From the NCBI RefSeq assembly GCF_041296385.1, contig NC_091015.1:93790004-93854003 (forward strand): 64,000 nt of DNA, in the 5' to 3' direction. The position numbers and the translations under genes were made by a program. The DNA comes from Aphelocoma coerulescens. Lineage: Eukaryota; Chordata; Aves; Passeriformes; Corvidae. Position 1 is the stretch's first letter. The number at the start of each line of letters is the position of its first letter. The notes beneath the pieces are model-generated. The model searched no databases and was not told where the DNA came from. It saw only the letters and a list, made by a program, of their open reading frames with translations. Positions 27,543-39,036 of the stretch are shown here, in pieces.

Positions 27543-27956
27543 AACTTTGTATGAAAAGCACCCAATGAGTCTGTGGCACTGATATGGTAGAGAAAAAAAA
27601 ATTCCTAAAGAGAATGACACTTTAAAGAGTGAAATGCCAATGCTTCTTATCTCAATTGATTTAGTGGTACAGAAAAGAAGATTAATGAGCAGAAATCAGC
27701 AGAAACCACAAACAAACTGAGTTGAGATAATTTCATTCTCTCCTAGGATTTTATTTTCTTCTACAGCCTTGGGAACAGCTAAGATTTTTATCTTCATATA
27801 CATCTTGCAGATGTAAATATGTGGTGGGCTAGTCTTAGTTAACAACCAAACTCACCCAGCTGCTCAGTTATTCCAGCACTATGCTCCTGGTGGGACAGAG
27901 AGAGAGAAAATAAGAAAAAATAAGAAAAAAACAGGAATAAGAAAACTCATGGGTGG
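27543..27956 (+). repeat. Left arm of a 9.5-kb-spanning inverted duplication
   Basis: These 414 bp are the reverse complement of 36621-37032. By eye the arms differ by three substitutions and one 2-bp GA-repeat indel: about 99% identity. The similarity stops abruptly at both ends (AACTTTGTATGAAAAGC at the outer end, CTCATGGGTGG at the inner end). No target-site duplication, TG...CA termini or poly(A) tail was seen, so a local inverted duplication fits better than two transposon insertions. Confidence 0.93.
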
Positions 27957-28017
27957 AGTCATTTTCTAATGTGAAACTGATGCTGTATCCTTGCAACTGA
28001 GACACAAACTCGTCTGA

Positions 28018-28071
28018 GATAAGGCTGATGTATTGTATATGGCAGATAAGGCTGAGGTGTTGCATGTGGCA
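28018..28071. repeat. 27-bp direct tandem duplication
   Basis: GATAAGGCTGATGTATTGTA plus 7 bases (28018-28044) is followed immediately by the similar GATAAGGCTGAGGTGTTGCA plus 7 bases (28045-28071). The two units differ at four positions. The unit length is a multiple of three and an antisense frame stays open across both copies (9-residue repeat CHMQHLSLI / CHIQYISLI), but no protein is recognised. Confidence 0.8.
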
Positions 28072-28259
28072 GCAGAAGTTGACACTGCTCATCCTTGCTG
28101 CAGGTTGGGGTGTGTCCCAGGACCATCGCTGGGTTTTGTTCTGCATGCAAAAAATTGATACACTCCAAAATATATCCTGAGGCTGAATCAAAATATGTGA
28201 ATAAGAAGAGAAGCAGAACCCCAGAGGGAACTGTGAACCTAAATTATCTGGCAGCATAG

Positions 28260-31200
28260 TCTTATGACTTGAGACAATAAGCTTCCCTGATCTGAAGAAG
28301 AAAGGTCTTGGGAATCTGTAGTGTCCCAGCTTCCAACAGCATCTTTAGGGCATATCTTGAATGGAGATTCACAGGCATCTATCTATCTCCAAGTAAAGAC
28401 TTAGAAATGCAGAATGTGGGAATTTTGGCTAGGAGAAGGCCTCACACACTTTCATGATTGTCAAAATCAAAATTTGATATAGACATCTTCCTTTAAAAAT
28501 GCAGAGCTGTTTACTTAAAAATCAGCTGGGAAACTGCACTGTGTAGGAAACCCAAGGAAATCATCTCATAATTTAATGGGTTTGAAGTTCAAAGAGGGTT
28601 GATCTCAAAGTAAGTTTGGCATAAATAGATCTTTCATATACCAAACACAAGTACAGGAGCAAAGGGAAACTTAAAGTCAGAAAACAGTCATTAGTGGAGC
28701 ATTATTTATTTTCAAAGTAGTCCTAGACTTGCCTGCTGATATTTACACTCTGTACAAATTTTCACTATTTTCGCTGTTTTATTTTGAAAGGAGAGTATGT
28801 GGGCTCCTTTGAACAAATCTGTTCTTGGATTTTCGCAGGTGTGTTCAAATTCCAAAATATTAACAGCTCCCTTAAAATGGTAGAGGTGGGACTTGAATTC
28901 TTGCACTAGAACTGCAGATGCCAGTATATTTTCACTTTGAAGTTCTGAACATCTAAAAAAGGATCAAAGTGAATATTAGTGGAAGCATACAGGATTTTTT
29001 TCTGTCTCAATTCACCTGCTTATTAATTTTGCACCTACCACTGATTTCTTATTCCCTAAAAGCTATGCAAAACATAAAAGATTAGAGTCTAGTATGGATT
29101 CCAGAGACAGATGGTAGCAAATATTTGCTACATATTTAGTATTTCCACGTAGAAATATCTTCTTTTTGCTGCTTAAAACACAATATTAATTTTAATAGTA
29201 AAATAAAAACTGCACAGAGGTCTTCATGGTGACCCACATAGCTCCCAAAATAAAGTCCTCTTGCTCTTTCAATTTGATCCTTATGACTTTAATTCTAGAG
29301 TTGCAGAAAGAGCAAAGGGTTTCTCATAGTAAGATGCAGGGAAGCTGCACTGACAAAGGCGGCAAGTTCCCCAAATATCCAACAAAGTCTAACCTAAACA
29401 ACCAGTGCCTCACTCCATGCGAAAAAACCCTTAATCTCAGTTGAATACTTGGGCATCTCTGCTACAGTTTGAGGCATGCATGATTCATCACACCATGACA
29501 TTCTCTATTCCGCCATTTTCTTTCACATTTTGGAGTTTCCAAAAGATATTGCAAAGCATTCCCACTCCCTTCTTCTGAAGATGGCATGTACCATGAACTC
29601 CATCAAACAGAAAATGCAGCCAGTTGAGACATTAAGAGATTTCCCTTATCCAAAACTGCTGAAAGCTTCCTATCCCACTAACGGCCCATGACACCTGGAA
29701 GATACTATTTCAGAGCTGGCCTTACAGGAGACAAGTCAGCACCACCACTGACACTCCAGCCCTAAGCAAGATAACCATGCTCTGCTAAACAGTGTGTTAT
29801 AAACTGGTTTTATGCAGTGTTGGCACATCACTGGAAGGATACATAACCACACTAAGGGCAGGAACATGCTCGGGACAGGACAGAAGATGCTGCTAGAAAG
29901 AAAGCCAATAATGCTGACAGTCAATGTCACTGGATTCCTGAACGCATACCTAGATGTCTGCCAAGAGCTGGCCATGCAGCCAACACACTAACATTCTAAA
30001 GGCCTTGGATTTGAAATTCCAAGCAAGATACAGGCAAGAAAGGAGTAGCCTGTTTTCTAGGCTAGAGGACCATATTGCCTGTCTGGTCGGTTGGTCCGTT
30101 TAAGGAGGGCCTTTTTGGGAAGTAGCTGGCATCCTAGCTGCACTCTGGAAGAGGTTAAAGAATTTCTACACAAATATGAAAATGAGCAAAGGTAAAACCT
30201 GTGTCCGATGTAGGTAACAGCATTCAATTTAATTCTTCTAGTTGGGTAGTATAACAGTCATAGCACCACTCTTGGCACACCTCATGTACAGATAAATATA
30301 GAACTTTGTCTCTCATGCTTCATAGCCCCACTTGTTCCACTTGTCCCACTTCATGGCCACCTCTTGTTCCTCTCAGTGTATATTTCTGGAACACAAACAT
30401 CTTTTTCTTGCTCTGAATTACTGATATAAACCCTCGCACAAGATGCTGTTCTCTCCCATAGCTTGAAGCAGAGGAAGTTCTTCATCTGGTAGGGTGTCTC
30501 CAAGTATTCAGAATCTCAAGCCTGCAAACCAATTCTCTACCCAGTAAGAAATCTACCATGTGAGAGTCATCATTTGGTTCTGACCAAAACTTCTGAGATT
30601 TCTTGCCCTGCACTTACAAATGTTTTTTTTCTCCATCTCTGGAATATACTGATAAAGGAATTACAGTAATGACATGCCTGTGGTCCTCCCTTCTTCACAT
30701 TATCTCATGAGGAAGCACACACAGGAAAGCTGGAGTGGGTGAAGGAACTCAGAGTGGTGTTGAATACTGATAACCCTCCTGAAGACACCTTCGGTGAAGA
30801 GCTCATTGGCCGGATTTTTCCTGCTGCTGGCTGTGGTAATGAATGAATGAATGTCATTTCTAGTAAGCACTGAACACAATTGTTTTTTCCAACACATTTT
30901 ACCAGAACAGTTAAAAAAATCAGTGTGAGATGACTTCTTTGATTCCCCAAAAAATGTAGCCATTCCATCTGGCTTTCTGAAACAGGAGAAACTGCCTGCT
31001 CCTCAAGGAAGCTATATGCAATACCAAGAATTCTAGTTTGGGTTTTAAGTAGCAACAGTTTTCTCCTCCATGCTCAGCTCTATACCAGGTTTCTTCCCTA
31101 TTCACAATGTAAAGACCTGCTAATACAGGCTTCTAAAATACAGTAGAAAAAGTGCTATCCATTTTCCTTTTTTTCTCTCCCGAGCTCTGCAGTGCTATTT

Positions 31201-34190
31201 TTTAGCAGTATAAGGAAGGCACTGTAGGCTTTGTACACATTTGCTAACATTTTGTAAGCTTTAACCATTCTCTAAAGCTCTACCTGCTGCAGCAGCTCAA
31301 GGTTTCTCAGAACAAAAATCTTTCTCTCCTGTTTTTATGGTATCTGACTTACATGGCTAAAACAGTGCAGCTGAGATCAAGATGAGATAAAATGAGAAGA
31401 CAAAAGCAATGGGCATTGTGTCAGGAGTACAAGAAAGATGAAGCAGGTACACTTCACTACCTGTTAAATTAATATTTCATTTTCGATTTGCATGAAATTG
31501 CAAGAAAATAAACTATCTCCTTTTCTTTGCTTCTTTGTTAAGAAACAGCTTCCTGTAGCCTTATCTGTATGAGTCTAAGATAAAAAGGTGTATGTTTTCC
31601 TTATATAGTTAACTGAATCTCAAGTACAGCAGTGGTTAGCTAAGGAAAGAAAAATAATACCTGTTAAAAGTTTTGATTGAGAGAAGCTCTTTAAATGATT
31701 CCAAAGAATTGTGTCATACTTTCTGAAATGGGGACTAATGTGTTCCCCAGTGTGGCACAGAACCAAAATCAATGACAATAGATTTACTTTAGTATGCTGG
31801 ATGCAATAGTCACATTTTGGGAGGAGCATTATCTCAAACTGGCTTTAGCCATGCTACTAGAAAAAATAGCCATGCTACTAGAACAAAGGCCAATATTTAG
31901 AAGTTAAATGCATTCCAATCCATTTAAATTAAATGTATTTGGTTGATACTACCAGACACGCATTTTTCTTTGGCAGGCAGGACATCTCTCTGATGACTTT
32001 GGGCCTGAACATCTGTCAGCCACAAATAGAGTTTTTACTAATCCAACCAATATTGAGGGCAGGCAAAATAACTTCAGTAGAAGACTCAATTGTTTAGTGC
32101 CGTGGCTGTACACTAAAAAAATAGTACCTACTGAAACCAGTTAGAAAGCATTTCCAGATCCATTTGCATAACATGCTAATATTTTCTGAGCTCCCCCCTA
32201 TTCCCTAAGGCAAATTGGATATGCTACAATTCTGAGATGGTGGTACGATGTGCTGCCTCATGCCATGTTAAGGAATATATGCCTATTTCTCTGTGCACTC
32301 ACTTTTCCCAGACATTTTTACAAATCCTGAAATGATTTTGAGATGATCTATCTTCTGTGTGTGATGTTAATTGCTTTAGAAATAGACTTCCCACTAGAGA
32401 AAGAAGTGTGAGATGGATGACCATCCAAATCACTGCTTCATTCATTGTTTAAGAGGCAATTTCAAAATTTAAAGCTCTCTAAAGAGCCTGTCAGAGATAG
32501 CTGGGAGGTAGACAGAGCAGTCAGAAAAACCCTTAGGGGATTAATTCTATTTAGTTGAGCATCTCAGATTGCTGTCAAACATTAGTGGAGTAAGAATTTT
32601 TGACTTCAGGAAGTGACAATTAGAGGGGGGCCTCTAATTCACGGATATGTGCCAGCCTTGAATTCAACAAAGCTCTTCATCTCAGTAAAGGATTTATTAT
32701 TTTTTTAGCAGCAGGTTGCACAGGCTGATCATGAACTGTGTTTTTGACATATTTTCTTTCATCAATTTACATCGCTCTGAGAAAAAAAAAAAGTGTGAAT
32801 ATCCAAAAATATTTATCTTTAATTTTGAAGTTGACATAAGTATCTCCTGCTTTAAAGGGGCCATGAACTACATGCAGGTTAAAATCAGAATTCTGAAAAA
32901 TCAGAAAACAAATTACAGACTATATTTTGAAAGAAATGTTGACAATAATGGTTGTTAACATCTCTCTCTTCTGTATTTCCCTTATTTGTGAAAGACTCCT
33001 AGAACTATCTGCGATTCTCTGGACTGAAAATTTTGCAAAAGTGGATGTCAGTTTATATGTGACATAAACAATCCATTTTATGAATGACGATGTAGAGAAA
33101 AGTGCTCATGATACACTGAATATGAAATTTTATATAAAAAGATAGTGCCGTTAACACTAAAAAGGAGTAGTATCTTTAAATACTACATAAAATTGAAGCT
33201 ATGGAATTAATTCCATGTCAGAAAATAAATAGAAGTAATTTAGACAAAACAGGATTTCAAGGATTATTCATTTATACAACTGCTTTCAACTTAATGGTTG
33301 GCAGATGTCTGTCTATCTTTCATGTTCATTGGCATGCTTCCCCCTCCCTTTTCCCCAGAAGTATCAAATACAAGATGGTTGTGTGTCTCACTTGAGGCAC
33401 TGTGTTTCAAAAAGATCTGAATGAGTAACAGAATTAGAGAGTAGAGGAGCTGCAGGGCAGGTAGGGTGGTTGCCAGAAGGGTGACTACAACAAGTACTGC
33501 TGAAAGAATAAATACCATGCCAGCAGATGGTGACTGGGGGAGTTTCTTAAGTACTGCCCCTGAAACAAATCTTTTCCTATATTTTCTTTAACGATGTTGT
33601 CATAAAGCAAAGGCGCATGCCAATAAAGCATACTGAGTGTGCTAGGCTGGTATGCATAAAAGAATGCATGAGAGAGTCTCCATAAAAGAGGACTGCAATA
33701 ACTGAATGACCAGGACTGAAAAAATGAAGATGAGAATGAAATCGGTGTTGCTATATGAAAGGCAATGCACTTTAAAAATACTGTAGATCTCGGTGTAAAT
33801 TGGGAGTTCCTGTTTGGAAATAACTGATAAGCCATGGGACCTGTATTCTCAACTAATTAGCTACAGGTTTATTACAAGCTATCAAGATTAAGTGCCAACG
33901 AAGGCAAATGCAATTCTACTATCTATGAGGAAAGTATTTCAAAGAAAGAGAGGGAAATATTAGCATCATTACAACAGATAGGGGTCCACTCCATCAGGAA
34001 GACAAGATAAACTCCTGACTATCTGTGCTGAAAAATACAAACACAAAACATGTACAGAGAACTACAAAACCATGTCTGGGCTGTGGATTTGGGCACCCTG
34101 CAGTATTTTTTCCCTATGCCTTGCTAAAAGGGTAATCAGCTGGGTGCTATTGATGCTGCATTTCACCTTTGTGCCTTGAATTTCTTCATG
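28260..34190. other. Gene-poor stretch
   Basis: No supported gene. Two adjacent plus-strand frames (29226-29444 and 29476-29691) read somewhat protein-like but match nothing I know. A 17-bp sequence is repeated at 21-bp spacing at 31846-31883 and an AATG triplet repeat lies at about 30838. No mobile element recognised. Confidence 0.45.
31846..31883. repeat. Short tandem duplication (17 bp, period 21)
   Basis: TAGCCATGCTACTAGAA occurs at 31846-31862 and again, exactly, at 31867-31883. Confidence 0.85.
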
Positions 34191-34193
34191 TAG

Positions 34194-34340
34194 TGTCCTG
34201 GTTTCAGCTGGGGTAGAGTTAATTTTCTTTCCAATAGCTGTGTTTCAAATTGAGAATGAGAATAATATAGATAACACAATGGTGTTTCAGTTGTTGCTGA
34301 GAAGTGCTTACTCTAAGTCAAGAACTTTCCAGTTTCAGGA
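34194..34340 (+). mobile_element. Truncated ERV LTR start
   Basis: Begins TGTCCTGGTTTCAGCTGGGG and continues TAGAGTTAATTTTCTTTCCA, then GAGAATGAGAATAATATAGA, TCAGTTGTTGCTGAGAAGTG and CTTACTCTAAGTCAAGAAC. This order of phrases is that of the 5' end of a very common avian (notably passerine) ERV LTR as I remember it. Similarity fades after about 34340, so only the U3 start survives. Confidence 0.75.
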
Positions 34341-34578
34341 AATGGGGGAAAGCAGAGGGGTGTTCATCCAGATTTCACCCCAACACAGAACAATATCCTA
34401 CTGAGTAACACAAGTGAACCTGGAAAAAGACTCCTTTAAAGGAGACTAGAAGAGCTTGTTTTTTCCTAATGTTGTGAAATTACGACTTAGCTGAAAAAAT
34501 TTCCTTCTATAAATAGAGGAGAGTATTTAATACCAGAAGGAGAGAAAAATCAAAATGATAAAACTATCATAAAAGCAA

Positions 34579-34818
34579 ATGGATAAAAGTGGTCTATATG
34601 TGAGTGTACCTGCACGAAAAAAGGTCTGTAGCAAGTATCAGAATAGTGAAATCCTGAGCCAGCTTTCCAAAAGAAGATCTGTCTGTTCCCAAGATTTATT
34701 CCTCTTAGAAATAGAATTTCAAATGCCTGGGAAGAGGATTATCAGATTTTGTGCTTATGCAAGGCAAGGCCAGGACTCCAGAAGCTCTACTAAACCTACC
34801 TCTGCAAGATTTCACTAA
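34579..34818 (+). CDS. Small unidentified ORF, possibly a 5' exon
   Basis: An ATG (context AGCAAATGG) opens a 79-codon frame ending TAA, with an in-frame stop just upstream. The product would be basic (MDKSGLYVSVPARKK start, several Cys, KRRSVC and GKRIIRFCAYARQGQD segments), with no signal peptide or membrane segment and no recognised domain. A weak donor-like site (AAAAAG then GTCTGT) after about codon 15 would leave phase 0, matching the candidate exon at 35604. It may be a first exon of the gene described downstream, a small peptide gene, or chance. Confidence 0.2.
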   Translation: MDKSGLYVSVPARKKVCSKYQNSEILSQLSKRRSVCSQDLFLLEIEFQMPGKRIIRFCAYARQGQDSRSSTKPTSARFH

Positions 34819-35603
34819 AAACCATTGTTGTCAAATAGCTGTTTCTAATTTACATTTATTTTTGCAGACCATTATTGAACTACTTACATGCTGACTGTGT
34901 ACAGCATTGTTTTAGCAGGGTAAGCCTACAGTAAGTGTCTTGCAGAAAGTTAAGCATATTGCCCTAACAATTTTCATTCCAAGACAGAAGTAATATGCTT
35001 CTTATTGGACATAGTACTGTAGCAGCCAACAGTGACTCTTTGAGACCATACTAAATACAGTAAAGTGCACCTTCATGTCACTGTTATGAAGTATAGAACT
35101 AACTTTTCTAACTTCAGAGAGAAGTCAGAATTTGTTTTATCTTTTTGAAGATAGATATTGGGCAGCTGACTGCCTTGCTAGGAAAAAGCTTCTAATGTTA
35201 AGGCTTTTTAAGAATTCCCTTTATTTGTTCTCACTACTTGCAAATTCAAGTCCACCAATAACCAAATTGTCACCAGGAAGATCCTCCAAGGTCTAACAGA
35301 ACCCAAGGACTATCAGCTACTGAGCAGCTCAGTCACTGCATCTCATTTATTCTCTGTCATAACCTATAAATTATTTTTCTTTCATCTTGTTTTCAGTCTT
35401 ACAGAAGAAATTTGGAGAGACAGCCTGTGCCTATCCCAGAGAACAAGACTAATCCCCTGACACGCTAAATTTGGGGATCTCCTGTTTATGGCCTCTGAAT
35501 TGGTGTTAGGCAACTGACTTGGGGCTGTAGCTCCCACTCCAAGAACAAGACAACTAAAAGTAGCACTCATCTGTGAGGCATTGAAGTAATCCTGTGCCTC
35601 CAG

Positions 35604-35802
35604 GACCATGTGGTTATGCCAAGATCTGCAGCCACTGACCCAAGCACAACCAGCAGGCCCAAGGCACATCCTGCCTATGCAGTTTTTCAGCAGAAGAACA
35701 ATAGAATGGAAGGCAATTGCTACAAACAATGGTATGATTTCCCAAAAAGGGTAGAGGTGGATGCTTCCATTATTTCAGAGCCACACAGCTCAGCACTGCC
35801 AG
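35604..35802 (+). CDS. Candidate exon of an unidentified + strand gene
   Basis: A 66-codon open segment, less AT-rich than its flanks. It is preceded by a pyrimidine-rich acceptor (CCTGTGCCTCCAG) and followed by a consensus donor (CTGCCAG|GTATGG). Reading from GAC CAT GTG it encodes a Pro/Ser/Thr/Ala-rich then charged stretch (DHVVMPRSAATDPSTTSRPK, later KNNRMEGNCYKQWYDFPKR). It starts in phase 0 and ends after one base of a codon. A minus-strand ORF overlaps (35729-35382), so openness alone is weak evidence. No family recognised. The right arm of the inverted duplication would lie in the following intron. Confidence 0.3.
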
Positions 35803-36620
35803 GTATGGCATCACCACAGACACAGTGACTTGTCATTGTACTTGCAGCAGTGATTACACCAGTGATGGACATAGAGCCCTCTCCCAGCAGTAAGATTTTG
35901 CCTGATTAATATGGCCAAATGTGTACCAAAGATCCCCAAACCTCTTTTTTTCCCCTGAAAACTTGAAGCAAAGCCATGGGAAATGCAGTCAGCTTCTGAG
36001 AAATGCAGAACTTGTTGGCAAGGTATTGCTCTCAACTGATGGCAGTCAGAGGGCTAATACTCAAATTTCCAGAACAATTTTCAGACAGCTTCTGCTCATC
36101 AGAGAGTTTGCCGTCTGTTCGCCCCTCAGTTACCCTCCGTTCTGTCTTGGTTTCTTTAAAAACCATTCTCCATGTCTTTGATATTTTGTATTGCATGTAG
36201 GTTTGAGGTGTTGGTAGTGGGGGGTTCCAGGAGTGGCAGGGATGAGAAAGAGAAGCTCCAGAGTGGAACAGAAATCCACATGTCAGCCTTTGGAGGACTG
36301 CAAACCAGAGCAGGGGAAAAGAGTGAAAAGGAAGGAGAGGGTAGACCTAATGCTATTTACTGACTGTACATAGCATCCCCCAGTGCATCCTTCACATCCC
36401 TCTGTGCCTCTGGGTGAGTAGACGACTCTAGAGGAATGAAGGAGTCTAAAGGAATTAAGATCTTCTTGGGAAAGAGGAGAGGAAAGGTTGTTTCAGTGTT
36501 TGTAGTTTGGATTCTTACCACTCAAATCTATAAAATAGATTGGCAGTAAATTAAGTCTTGGCAAGTCAAGTCTGTTTTGCCTGTGCCAATAATTGGAAAG
36601 CAATGTCCTTGTGTTTATCA

Positions 36621-37032
36621 CCACCCATGAGTTTTCTTATTCCTGTTTTTTTCTTATTTTTTCCTATTTTCTCTCTCTGTCCCACCAGGAGCATAGTGCT
36701 GGAATAACTGAGCAGCTGGGTGAGTTTGGTTGTTAACTAAGACCAGCCCACCACATATTTACATCTGCAAGATGTATATGAAGATAAAAATCTTAGCTGT
36801 TCCCAAGGCTGTAGAAGAAAATAAAATCCTAGGAGAGAATGAAATTATCTCAACTCAGTTTGTTTGTGGTTTCTGCTGATTTCTGCTCATTAATCTTCTT
36901 TTCTGTACCACTAAATCAATTGAGATAAGAAGCATTGGCATTTCGCTCTTTAAAGTGTCATTCTCTTTAGGAATTTTTTTTTCTCTACCATATCAGTGCC
37001 ACAGACTCATTGGGTGCTTTTCATACAAAGTT
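36621..37032 (-). repeat. Right arm of the inverted duplication
   Basis: This is the 412-bp partner of 27543-27956 in opposite orientation. Differences seen: one CpG/TpG change in GAG(C/T)GAAATGCC, one G/A in GGGCT(G/A)GTC, one G/A in AAAATA(G/A)GAA, and two fewer bases in the GA run. The arm lies 9-10 kb from its partner. Its outer end is about 65 bp from a separate CR1 fragment that is not shared with the left arm. Confidence 0.93.
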
Positions 37033-37097
37033 GAAGGTTCCTATTTACATTTGTAGCTCTTTTGCTGCAGAACAGCTACACACAAAAGATCCCTTTC

Positions 37098-37215
37098 CTC
37101 AATCCAGTGAGACCCCATCTGGAACACTGCATCCTTCTTCGGGGTGTCCAGCACAGGAAGGACATGGACCTATTGGAGCGAGTCCAGAGGAGGGACACCA
37201 AGATGATCTGTTGTT
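37098..37215 (+). mobile_element. Short CR1 LINE fragment
   Basis: Contains CR1 3'-region phrases in order: CCAGTGAGACCCCATCTGGA, CAGCACAGGAAGGACATGGA, CCTATTGGAGCGAGTCCAGA, GGAGGGACACCAAGATGATC. Both ends are truncated; the copy stops well before the CR1 3' terminus. Confidence 0.85.
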
Positions 37216-37482
37216 GTATATTCCATGCTCAAATGGTTTCTCAGAGGATGAAGTCTTTGAATAGTTCATATATTAGTGAGGTCCTTTGGAGGTTTAGCCT
37301 GCTTTTAAGGAACAAGGGAGGAAAGAAGCTTTAGGTTTAATGATGTGCCTTTCTAATGGAACTCTGATCCAATCTGATTCTTTGTTCTTTCCACTTACTT
37401 GCATGGAGAAATGTATTATTTACCAAGTAATAATTCAAACACAATTAATTTCACTAACATGTATATCGGAAGCAGATTATAG

Positions 37483-37752
37483 ACAGATTCAAAGGTAACG
37501 TTTACTACATCAGAAAAGGGGATAAACTGTCCTGCAGCCTGGGTTGAACACGCTTCTCGGAGCACATGGGCAAGGTCACTCAAATACTGCATTCCTGCTC
37601 ATGCATTTGGTTACCTTCTTGCTTGTGGGAAAAGCAACCTGTTGAAATATTCCCACGGATATGGTGGAGTGCAGTACAAATGGATTTTCCCTGCTAGTAA
37701 GACACTACAGAGCACTCCAGGGATATCCAGTGGAACACAGTTATGTAGGGAT
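37483..37752 (+). CDS. Open segment without ATG; possible small exon inside (37538-37574)
   Basis: Ninety codons lie between in-frame stops with no start codon. Translation reads CPAAWVEHASRSTWARSLKY, later AHAFGYLLACGKSNLLKYSH. A short exon fitting its neighbours' phases would run 37538-37574, between acceptor GTCCTGCAG and donor GCAAG|GTCACT. A stronger donor (GCTA|GTAAGA, about 37693) would give a phase that does not join 38078. Which part, if any, is used is not decidable by eye. An antisense ORF overlaps (37802-37611). Confidence 0.2.
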
Positions 37753-38077
37753 TGACAGTGTTTCTTACCTACGTGTGAACTGGCCAGACTTCCGACATGC
37801 ACGAATTTCTTTCTATGACCACCTACAGTGCTTATAGATGCTAGGCTAGTACAAGGGCAACTAGAGCAAAATAACTTTTAAACAAAAAGATCTACAAACA
37901 TTCCTCCCTTCTACCTACTGTCACCTATCACTGACCTTTTCAGTCCTGCTCAGACAGATTTCATCAGATTTCCACATGCAGACAGCACAGTTAACCTTCT
38001 GGGTGTCTAAGAAGCAGCCCTGTGTTTCCCAGCAGTTACTTAGTGTAAACCGTGCTGCAGACTCCCAGCTTCCCCAG

Positions 38078-38187
38078 ACAATCTTCCCAAACCTTCCAAC
38101 AATCCAGAAAGAGAAACCACACTTCTCCCTGCTGTCCTCCCAGCACCCTTTTAAGGGAAGATAATGTAGAGCACCTGAAAACTCCAG
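38078..38187 (+). CDS. Candidate exon of the unidentified + strand gene
   Basis: Thirty-six codons plus split codons between a good acceptor (CTCCCAGCTTCCCCAG) and a very good donor (ACTCCAG|GTAAGG). The frame reads QSSQTFQQSRKRNHTSPCCP and ends LLREDNVEHLKTP: a polar, probably disordered stretch. One base enters and one leaves, which joins in frame to the exon at 40223. The choice of acceptor was guided by phase, so the join is only mild support. No family recognised. Confidence 0.3.
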
Positions 38188-38937
38188 GTAAGGAGTTACT
38201 GCCCAATACATGCTCTACAATTAGCCTTTAAGTGTCAAAAAGATTGCCTTCTAATTATTAGTGACACTTAGCTGAGGTTGAACCTGTCTTAGTTGTTCCT
38301 ATATGTATGTAAAAGAAAAAAAAAAGGGTTCTAACCACATTTACAATGAATTATACAAGATCACAATGTTAAGGGGATATTGCTGTATTTGTGGGGATAA
38401 TTTTTGTCTCAAACACACTCTCAAAAGTGCTCTCCTATTGCTCATCTGAGAATATTTTTATTCTTTTTTTCTTCCCCATGGCATCTGTTTTAGAGAAGCA
38501 ATATGTTTCTTTGCATTAAACAAATGCTGTACATAGGGGTTGTCTGACTTCAAGGCTCCAGCTCCTTTCTTTTGCTTATGTGCTTTTCATCGTTGCTGAA
38601 AATATTTGACAAAAGGCATATTGCTTACTTTGGTAATTATAAACCAGTAAATGATTCTGAATGCCGCAGCTGCAAAGATTTGCCTTTAGTCTCTTGCAGT
38701 GTCCTAACTACAAGCCTTAATATAGTTATCTCTATACCAGGAATACAACAGCATTAGCAAAATTAGCTTTGAATTGTATCTGAACACACTTAAAAAGAGA
38801 GGCCTGCACAGTTGGTACAATTCCTGTGCAGTTGTCAAAGCCCTTTAACAGTCCTCCCCCTCCACACTGCTGTTTTGCATGATGTTGTTAATATCACGTA
38901 TACAGATGCTGTCTGTCTTCTATGTTAGAGTTGTATA

Positions 38938-39036
38938 GTAGGAATTATAGAAAAATTCATGTAGGAAAGGACCTCTGGAGGTCTTCTAGTCTAAATTTAC
39001 TCTAAACAGGACTAGCAATACAGCTATGCAAGGTTG
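38938..39036 (-). mobile_element. CR1 3' fragment (minus strand)
   Basis: Plus-strand reading TAGGAAAGGACCTCTGGAGG followed by TCTTCTAGTCTAAATTTACT is the reverse complement of a CR1 3' end, preceded by a degenerate ATTATAGAA tail. It abuts a CR1 copy in the opposite orientation. Confidence 0.7.

Noticed and set aside
27868..28257. 129-codon minus-strand ORF crossing the inverted-repeat edge
   Set aside because: Half of it lies in the duplicated arm and half in unique DNA with a tandem duplication; there is no splice or domain evidence.
36000..36060. Possible exon ending GGCAAG|GTATTG at about 36022
   Set aside because: A good donor, but its phases do not fit the neighbouring candidate exons and the acceptor is unclear.
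27543..37032. The inverted duplication as terminal repeats of a 9.5-kb DNA transposon
   Set aside because: No target-site duplication or transposase frame was seen, and the interior holds ordinary unique DNA and a truncated LTR.
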